Made by a program: the position numbers and the translations under genes
Origin: Arenimonas metalli CF5-1
Lineage (GTDB): Bacteria > Pseudomonadota > Gammaproteobacteria > Xanthomonadales > Xanthomonadaceae
Assembly: GCF_000747155.1 (NCBI RefSeq)
Contig: NZ_AVCK01000001.1
Span: forward strand, 35,301-99,300
DNA: 64,000 nucleotides
Reading direction: 5' to 3'
Shown here: positions 60,201 through 64,000 of the stretch, piece by piece
Position numbering within the stretch: position 1 is the stretch's first letter
Layout: each line of letters begins with the position of its first letter
The notes under the pieces: generated by a model
Database searches by the model: none
Told to the model about the DNA's origin: nothing
Seen by the model: only the letters and a program-made list of their open reading frames with translations

Positions 60201-60980
60201 GTCACCGCGCGCATCCTCACGCAGGGCGTGAAGCCGGCCTTCCTGTCGGGCCAGTACTTCAACCCCGCGCGCGACGGCCACGGCCTGTTCATCGACTTCG
60301 CGGGCCCGGCCGGCAACCCCGACCAGTGGATCTCGGTCTGGTACGCCTACCTCGAGGACACCACCCCGACCTGGTACTACTCGCAGGGCGCGACGCCCGG
60401 CGCGGACGGCATCTGGAAGGCGGAACTGTTCCGCGTGGTCTGGGACGGCGACAGCACGCACGCGGTGGACGTGGGCGACGTGATCGTGACCCCGACCGGG
60501 GCCGAGACCATGACGATGAGCTTCAACCTCGACGGTCGCAGCGGTTCGGAGCCGATGGTCCGCATCGGCGGCGGCACCTGCCCGCAGTTCAACGGCCAGA
60601 CCCTCGACGTGAGCGGCCACTGGTTCTCGCCGACCCTGTCCGGCTTCGGCTACAGCTACCAGGTCACCGGTGGCGCCAATCCGCAGGAAGTCTTCATCCC
60701 CTACGTCTACGACGGCCAGGGTTTCCCGCGCTGGCTGTACGGCCAGAAGAACTACGACGGCAGCGTCGGCAACTTCAACCTGCAGTGGTTCGCCGGCTTC
60801 TCGCCGCTGTCCGCCCCGGTGCAGCTGGCCGGCACGGCCGCCGGCACCGGCACCCGCACGCTGGCGACCAACGACGTGACCAACATGTCGGTGAACGCCA
60901 ACCTGACCGGCGCGCTGTCGGGCAACTGGGTGCAGAACCTCCCGGTCGCGCAGCTGTCGCAGCGCAAGAACTGCCAGTAA
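57300..60980 (+). CDS. Secreted subtilisin-like (S8) protease, multidomain
   Basis: A 1226-residue exported serine protease. Signal peptide MRATPLMLAIALGLGLPAGS; an inhibitor I9-like propeptide (TYIVVFDEAPAARFRG) to about residue 155; then the peptidase with Asp near 187 (GVIDSGIN), His near 248 (DGHGTHTAS) and Ser near 426 (GTSMSSPHVAG). A fibronectin-like region and two PPC-type domains follow (DIDLFVGRDTDLNG; NVDLYVAH). The last 245 residues contain two copies of a roughly 120-residue domain starting GQYFNPARDGHG and GHWFSPTLSGFGYS, ending in Cys. I chose ATG 57300; AGGA lies about 12 bp upstream. Confidence 0.93.
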   Translation: MRATPLMLAIALGLGLPAGSPDAASPKNPDALRADALQTYIVVFDEAPAARFRGFGKADAGRPSLAATSPLATGARKYDATSAAAVEYVDYLDDLRRTRLNDAAIALMRPLEPTQVFRHGLNGMSVELTAAEAKRIAGLPGVRTVRPEFERYLMTDRGPAWIKADQVWSGAATGVANRGEGVIVGVIDSGINRTHVSFSGAGITNPLPGFVGYCASVPSACNSKLIGLWDFTGPANGIGDPIDDDGHGTHTASTAVGAPFTSVGVTYSGVAPRANLIAYKACPGDTCTGTAILASIDRAIADGVDVINYSIGSGPFDPWATVGDASADDAESFLAAREAGIVVAASAGNDGPDPGTHGNPANSPWVMGVAAATHDRSGAGDRLASFSGRGPVVPLGVNKPDITGPGVSIRAAGTASNTSVATLSGTSMSSPHVAGAAALLRSIHPSHTPDEVISALMLTARPSVTEFSLPTTPHDQGSGMVDVALAARAGLYLDVPPGGFNTPRANPYTGGAENINLPSIAHGACFRSCVLTRAFKLMPGVAPANYSVQASFTDAPGATITPSLGSFTSSAAGQSVSFTVNVDSPALVGKWVYGSVTLVNNAGDGRPNLRLPVSIYVSPFATSGAEAALTTITRNVTRERDYFDVTLSGLVPMPEARFSTSSLVAPVSTTQTIAADPTNDDPYDAGSNTYLRLVSVPATPFGSDPIQYRLTVTTSAANPDIDLFVGRDTDLNGAGRVAEELCTSLTSGSNESCVLSFTSQPSASQYWIVVQNFSGPGTGVRVDSVLLPISASSASAMVASGPGRTSASASFRIRVAYDDPSLVNGQSREGLLFIQPSPDATPIEVPIRISRSGSSFEPFALANNVGRAVTLPAGTSHDKLYFDVPPNVTSVEFTTSNASGNVDLYVAHVASPTGPAIASAPAWNGQAIYRVASGSGNESLTVAGGNLPPGRYYVVPTNGTGGTVSATVTARILTQGVKPAFLSGQYFNPARDGHGLFIDFAGPAGNPDQWISVWYAYLEDTTPTWYYSQGATPGADGIWKAELFRVVWDGDSTHAVDVGDVIVTPTGAETMTMSFNLDGRSGSEPMVRIGGGTCPQFNGQTLDVSGHWFSPTLSGFGYSYQVTGGANPQEVFIPYVYDGQGFPRWLYGQKNYDGSVGNFNLQWFAGFSPLSAPVQLAGTAAGTGTRTLATNDVTNMSVNANLTGALSGNWVQNLPVAQLSQRKNCQ

Positions 60981-61002
60981 TCCCGCGGCAGTCCGCGTGA
61001 AG

Positions 61003-61030
61003 CAGGGGCCCCTCGGGGCCCCTGTTTTTT
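61003..61030 (+). terminator. Rho-independent terminator after the protease gene
   Basis: Stem CAGGGGCCCC/GGGGCCCCTG with a minimal TC loop (the top pairs must open), followed by TTTTTT. Begins 22 bp after the stop. Confidence 0.88.
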
Positions 61031-61032
61031 GC

Positions 61033-61101
61033 CCTGTAGGAGGGACTTCAGTCCCGAAGCTTTTCGCCGAAAGGCTTCGGGACTGAAGTCCCTCCTACAG
61101 G
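61033..61101 (+). repeat. GTAG REP pair (ACT-type stems)
   Basis: Two inverted REP units, 69 bp, directly after the protease terminator. Ends 11 bp before CATAAT, the candidate -10 of the aminotransferase gene. Confidence 0.9.
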
Positions 61102-61148
61102 TTGCCGCGCGGCATAATGGCGGCCTCACCGAACAGACGCCCTTGCCC

Positions 61149-62297
61149 ATGCACGTGCCCAACAAGCTGCCGAAGGTCGGCACCACCATCTTCACCGTGA
61201 TGTCCCAGCTGGCGCTGGAGCACCAGGCGGTCAACCTGGGCCAGGGCTTCCCGGATTTCCCGGTGCCGCAGCGGCTGGTGGACGAACTCGCGCGCGCCAT
61301 GGCCGAGGGCAAGAACCAGTACGCGCCGATGACCGGCATCCCGGCCCTGCGCCAGGCCATCGCCGCCAAGACCGCGCGCTGCTACGGCCGCGCCGTGGAC
61401 GCCGACGCCGAGGTCACGGTGACCAGCGGCGCCAGCGAAGCGATCTTCAACGCCATCCTGGCCCTGGTCAGCCCGGGCGAGGAAGTGATCGTGCTCGACC
61501 CCTGCTACGACTGCTACGAGCCGGCGATCGACCTCGCCGGCGCGATTCCCGTGCACGTACCGCTGGACCCGGTGGATTTCAGCGTCGACTGGCAGCGCGT
61601 GCGCGACGCGATCACGCCGCGCACCCGCATGCTGATGGTGAACACGCCGCACAACCCGTCCGGCGCGATGTTCACCGCCGACGACATGGCGGCGCTGGCC
61701 GACCTGCTGCGCGGCACCGACATCATCCTGCTCTCGGACGAGGTCTACGAGCACATCATCTTCGACGGCCGCCGGCATGAGTCCGTGCTGCGCTATCCGG
61801 AGCTGGCCGAGCGCTCCGTGGTGGTCTCCAGCTTCGGCAAGACCTACCACTGCACCGGCTGGAAGATCGGCTACGCGATCGCGCCGCCGAAGCTCAGCGC
61901 CGAGTTCCGCAAGGTGCACCAGTACAACACCTTCTGCAGCTTCGCCCCGGCGCAGTGGGCGTTCGCGGCGATGATCGTGCAGGAGCCGGCGCACTACGAC
62001 GAGCTCGGCGCCTTCTACCAGGCCAAGCGCGACCGCTTCCGCGAGCAGCTGCTGGGCACGCGCCTGAAGCCGCTGCCGGTGCCGGGCGGCTACTTCCAGC
62101 TGGTGGACTACTCGGCGGTGAGCGACTTGCCGGACGCGGAGTTCTGCCGCTGGCTGACGATCGAGAAGGGCGTGGCCGCGATCCCGCTGTCGCCGTTCTA
62201 CGAAACGCCGCCCGCGGGCCAGCGCCTGGCGCGGCTTTGCTTCGCGAAGGTCGAGTCCACCCTGGACGCCGCGATCGAGCGGCTGGCGAGGATCTGA
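61149..62297 (+). CDS. Methionine-type aminotransferase (class I/II)
   Basis: PLP enzyme, 382 residues, similar to YbdL-like methionine aminotransferases and glutamine transaminase K. It has NLGQGFPDFPVP, YAPMTGIPALRQAI, DEVYEHIIFDGRRHESV and the PLP lysine in SSFGKTYHCTGWKIGY. I chose ATG 61149; a longer in-frame start would translate the REP. Two bases after it comes an omega-amidase gene, so the pair likely carries out transamination of 4-methylthio-2-oxobutanoate with glutamine, then hydrolysis of the 2-oxoglutaramate by-product. Confidence 0.88.
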   Translation: MHVPNKLPKVGTTIFTVMSQLALEHQAVNLGQGFPDFPVPQRLVDELARAMAEGKNQYAPMTGIPALRQAIAAKTARCYGRAVDADAEVTVTSGASEAIFNAILALVSPGEEVIVLDPCYDCYEPAIDLAGAIPVHVPLDPVDFSVDWQRVRDAITPRTRMLMVNTPHNPSGAMFTADDMAALADLLRGTDIILLSDEVYEHIIFDGRRHESVLRYPELAERSVVVSSFGKTYHCTGWKIGYAIAPPKLSAEFRKVHQYNTFCSFAPAQWAFAAMIVQEPAHYDELGAFYQAKRDRFREQLLGTRLKPLPVPGGYFQLVDYSAVSDLPDAEFCRWLTIEKGVAAIPLSPFYETPPAGQRLARLCFAKVESTLDAAIERLARI

Positions 62298-62299
62298 GC

Positions 62300-63097
62300 A
62301 TGCAGGACCTCCGCGTCTCGCTGGTGCAGGGCGACACCGTCTGGCACGACCCGGCGGCGAACCGGGACCGCTACGGCGGGCTGATCGCGCCGCTGGCCGG
62401 CCAGACCGACCTGGTGGTGCTGCCGGAGACCTTCACCTCGGGCTTCAGCAACGAGGCGTTGGCCAGTGCGGAAGACATGGACGGCCCGACCGTGCGCTGG
62501 ATCCGCGAACAAGCCGCGCGCCTCGGCGCGGTCGTCACCGGCAGCGTGCAGCTGCGGGTGGGCGAGGGCGTCTACAACCGCCTGCTCTGGGCCACGCCCG
62601 AGGGCGGGCTGGCCTTCTACGACAAGCGCCACCTGTTCCGGATGGCGCGCGAGCACGAGCGCTACGCCGCCGGCCGCGATCGCCTCACGGTGGAGTTGAA
62701 GGGGTGGCGGGTCTGCCCGCTGGTCTGCTACGACCTGCGCTTCCCGGTGTTCATCCGCAACCGCTTCGACGTCGAGGCGCCCGGCCGCTTTGACTACGAC
62801 CTGCTGCTGTTCGTAGCCAACTGGCCGGCCCCGCGCCGCTACGCCTGGCAGACGCTGCTGCGCGCCCGCGCGATCGAGAACCTGAGCTGCGTCGCCGCGG
62901 TCAACCGCGCCGGCACCGACGGCAACGGCATCGCCTACGCCGGCGACAGCGTGGCCCTCGACTTCCTGGGCCAGCCGCAGCTCGAATTCGGCGAGGGCGT
63001 GCACGTCGGCACCACCACCTTCTCGGCCTCCGCACTCGCCGCCCACCGCGAACGCTTCCCTGCCCACCTCGACGCCGATCGCTTCGAGATCATCTAG
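62300..63097 (+). CDS. Omega-amidase (nitrilase superfamily, YafV/NIT2-like)
   Basis: A 265-residue nitrilase-superfamily amidase that hydrolyses 2-oxoglutaramate to 2-oxoglutarate and ammonia. The catalytic triad is visible: Glu in VVLPETFTSGF, Lys in YDKRHLFRMARE, Cys in PLVCYDLRFPVF. WQTLLRARAIENLSCVAAVN is also conserved. It follows the aminotransferase with a 2-bp gap, which supports the glutamine transaminase-omega-amidase pathway. Confidence 0.88.
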   Translation: MQDLRVSLVQGDTVWHDPAANRDRYGGLIAPLAGQTDLVVLPETFTSGFSNEALASAEDMDGPTVRWIREQAARLGAVVTGSVQLRVGEGVYNRLLWATPEGGLAFYDKRHLFRMAREHERYAAGRDRLTVELKGWRVCPLVCYDLRFPVFIRNRFDVEAPGRFDYDLLLFVANWPAPRRYAWQTLLRARAIENLSCVAAVNRAGTDGNGIAYAGDSVALDFLGQPQLEFGEGVHVGTTTFSASALAAHRERFPAHLDADRFEII

Positions 63098-63111
63098 CGG
63101 GCGGGAAGAGG

Positions 63112-63311
63112 TTTTTGCCACGGATGAACACGGATAAGAGCCGATAAACACGGATACAGCAAAAGCGACAAAGCGACGAATTCAAAGAGCAAAGAAAAAG
63201 GCCAGAGTGGATATCTGTTTCAAACAGATATCCACTCTGGCCTTTCTTCTTCGCCTTCGTTCGCTTTATCCGTGTTTATCGGCTCTTATCCGTGTTCATC
63301 CGTGGCAAAAA
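63112..63311. repeat. 200-bp nested palindromic element (CACGGAT type)
   Basis: Perfect 45-bp outer arms, 63112-63156 and 63267-63311, starting TTTTTGCCACGGATGAACAC and repeating CACGGAT. The centre holds an independent 24-bp-arm hairpin (63197-63245). Imperfect AAGCGA-type sequence lies between. It fills the gap between the convergent omega-amidase and last gene; no coding is seen. Confidence 0.92.
63197..63245. repeat. Long hairpin element, type B
   Basis: Two perfect 24-bp arms around a single C (63221). Reading inward: AAAGGCCAGAGT, GGATATCT, GTTT. The CAGAGT and GTTTCAAAC blocks are shared with the element at 44594; the eight bases between differ completely yet remain self-complementary. 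Confidence 0.9.
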
Positions 63312-63330
63312 AACGCCACGGAAATCCGGA

Positions 63331-64000
63331 TCAATCGTCCGAAGGCAAACCCTCGGGGCGCTTCTTGCGGAAGGGCGGGGGGCCGCCGTTGCCGCCCGGG
63401 CGCGGGCCGCGGTTGCCGTCGACCGGGCCGCGCGGGCCCTTCTTCGGGCCGCCGTAGGGGCTGGCGCCGGCGGGGGCGTTGCCGCGCGGGCCGGCCGGGC
63501 CGCGCGAGTGGCCGTAGGGCGCGTCACCACCCGGCTTCGGGCCGCGCGGACCGCGCGCCGGACCACCGGGACCACCGGGACCGCGTGCCTGGCCGTAGGG
63601 CGAGCCGCCCTGCGGACGCGGACCGGCGGGCTTGCCGCCCGGGCGCTGGCCGCGCGGCGGCGCGACCTTGGAGCCGGTTTCCACGCCCTCGGGCACGTAC
63701 CAGCTGCGGAACGCCGCCGGGTTGTTGTCGTGTGCGTTGGCGTGCGTCGGCTGCGCGTCGCCGCGCGGGCCGCGCGGCTTCTTGTTGAAGCCGCCGCCCG
63801 GCGCGCCGGGTGCGCGGTTGCCGAAGCTGTCGTCGCGCGGACCACGCGGGCCACCGGGCGCGCCGCCCGGCTTGCCGCCGAAGGGCTTGGCGCCGAAGGG
63901 CTTGGGCGGACGCGCGCCGCGCGGCGCATCGGGGCCCATCGGGCCGGCGAAGGGCTTGCCGCCGCCGGGACCGCGCTTGCCCTTGCCGCCGAACGGCTTG
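63331..64000 (-). CDS. C-terminal Gly/Arg/Pro-rich tail of a longer protein (possibly RluB-like)
   Basis: Open through the window edge on the minus strand, so only the last 220 or so residues are visible. The sequence is low complexity: KPFGGK, GGPRGPR and RGPRGP repeats, basic and glycine-rich, probably disordered and RNA-binding. A more complex stretch in the middle (NNPAAFRSWYVPEGVETG) may be a short motif. Some Xanthomonadales RluB pseudouridine synthases carry long tails of this type, which is my best guess, but the catalytic domain lies outside the window. Confidence 0.5.
   Translation of the reverse strand, partial: KPFGGKGKRGPGGGKPFAGPMGPDAPRGARPPKPFGAKPFGGKPGGAPGGPRGPRDDSFGNRAPGAPGGGFNKKPRGPRGDAQPTHANAHDNNPAAFRSWYVPEGVETGSKVAPPRGQRPGGKPAGPRPQGGSPYGQARGPGGPGGPARGPRGPKPGGDAPYGHSRGPAGPRGNAPAGASPYGGPKKGPRGPVDGNRGPRPGGNGGPPPFRKKRPEGLPSDD

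Noticed and set aside
61029..61148. N-terminal extension of the aminotransferase through the REP
   Set aside because: The extension would consist almost only of translated REP and would start inside a terminator; the family N-terminus fits ATG 61149.
63112..63311. CRISPR-like array from repeated CACGGAT
   Set aside because: Repeats are short, closely spaced and arranged as an inverted pair, with no uniform spacers and no cas genes.

Overview
This 64 kb window is chromosomal DNA of a high-GC gammaproteobacterium. It looks like a member of the Xanthomonadales (Lysobacteraceae, Lysobacter/Luteimonas-like). The clues are the gene order tpiA-secG-tRNA-Leu-nuoA-N-tRNA-fMet-rimP-nusA-infB-rbfA-truB-rpsO-pnp, very strong G/C third-position bias, short-leader promoters of the type GGTANAAT, and GTAG-type REP palindromes. 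I see no phage, plasmid, insertion sequence or CRISPR array. The assignment rests on reading the sequence; no database search was run.

Layout. 1-5.6 kb: a partial short-chain dehydrogenase, a periplasmic cupredoxin overlapping a membrane GGDEF/EAL protein, a lipoprotein truncated haemoglobin, tpiA and secG. 5.6-20.6 kb: tRNA-Leu(GAG) and the complete 14-gene NADH dehydrogenase I operon (nuoA-N), in which nuoC carries a short stretch of very atypical codons. 20.6-29.8 kb: initiator tRNA and the transcription/translation cluster rimP-nusA-infB-rbfA-truB-rpsO-pnp; a REP pair is embedded in frame in truB. 29.8-33.5 kb: small membrane-protein genes including a phosphatidylserine synthase.

33.5-45.8 kb is the most interesting part. 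It holds what reads as a poly-3-hydroxybutyrate (PHB) scavenging locus: GntP permease, TonB-dependent receptor, PHB-depolymerase-like lipoprotein, SLC5-type hybrid histidine kinase, 3-hydroxybutyrate-oligomer hydrolase lipoprotein, 3-hydroxybutyrate dehydrogenase and a LuxR-type response regulator. The two divergent intergenic regions each carry one matching palindrome (core GTACC-NN-GGTAC) whose centre lies 30.5-32.5 bp from a -10-like hexamer on both sides. I infer one regulon of four transcription units, probably controlled by the kinase/LuxR pair.

45.8-49.2 kb: uncharacterised membrane proteins, a cysteine-dioxygenase-family enzyme and tRNA-Leu(CAA). 49.4-57.1 kb (minus strand): a full cytochrome c maturation operon ccmABCDEFGHI whose last gene overlaps a metX-like acyltransferase. 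57.3-61.0 kb: a large secreted subtilisin-like protease. 61.1-63.1 kb: a methionine-type aminotransferase with an omega-amidase. The window ends in a glycine/arginine/proline-rich C-terminal tail of a minus-strand gene.

Three families of palindromic repeats punctuate the window: five GTAG REP pairs (two stem variants with compensated base changes), two long hairpins sharing CAGAGT and GTTTCAAAC blocks with an exchanged but self-complementary middle, and two CACGGAT-rich inverted elements, one a nested 200-bp palindrome with perfect 45-bp outer arms.
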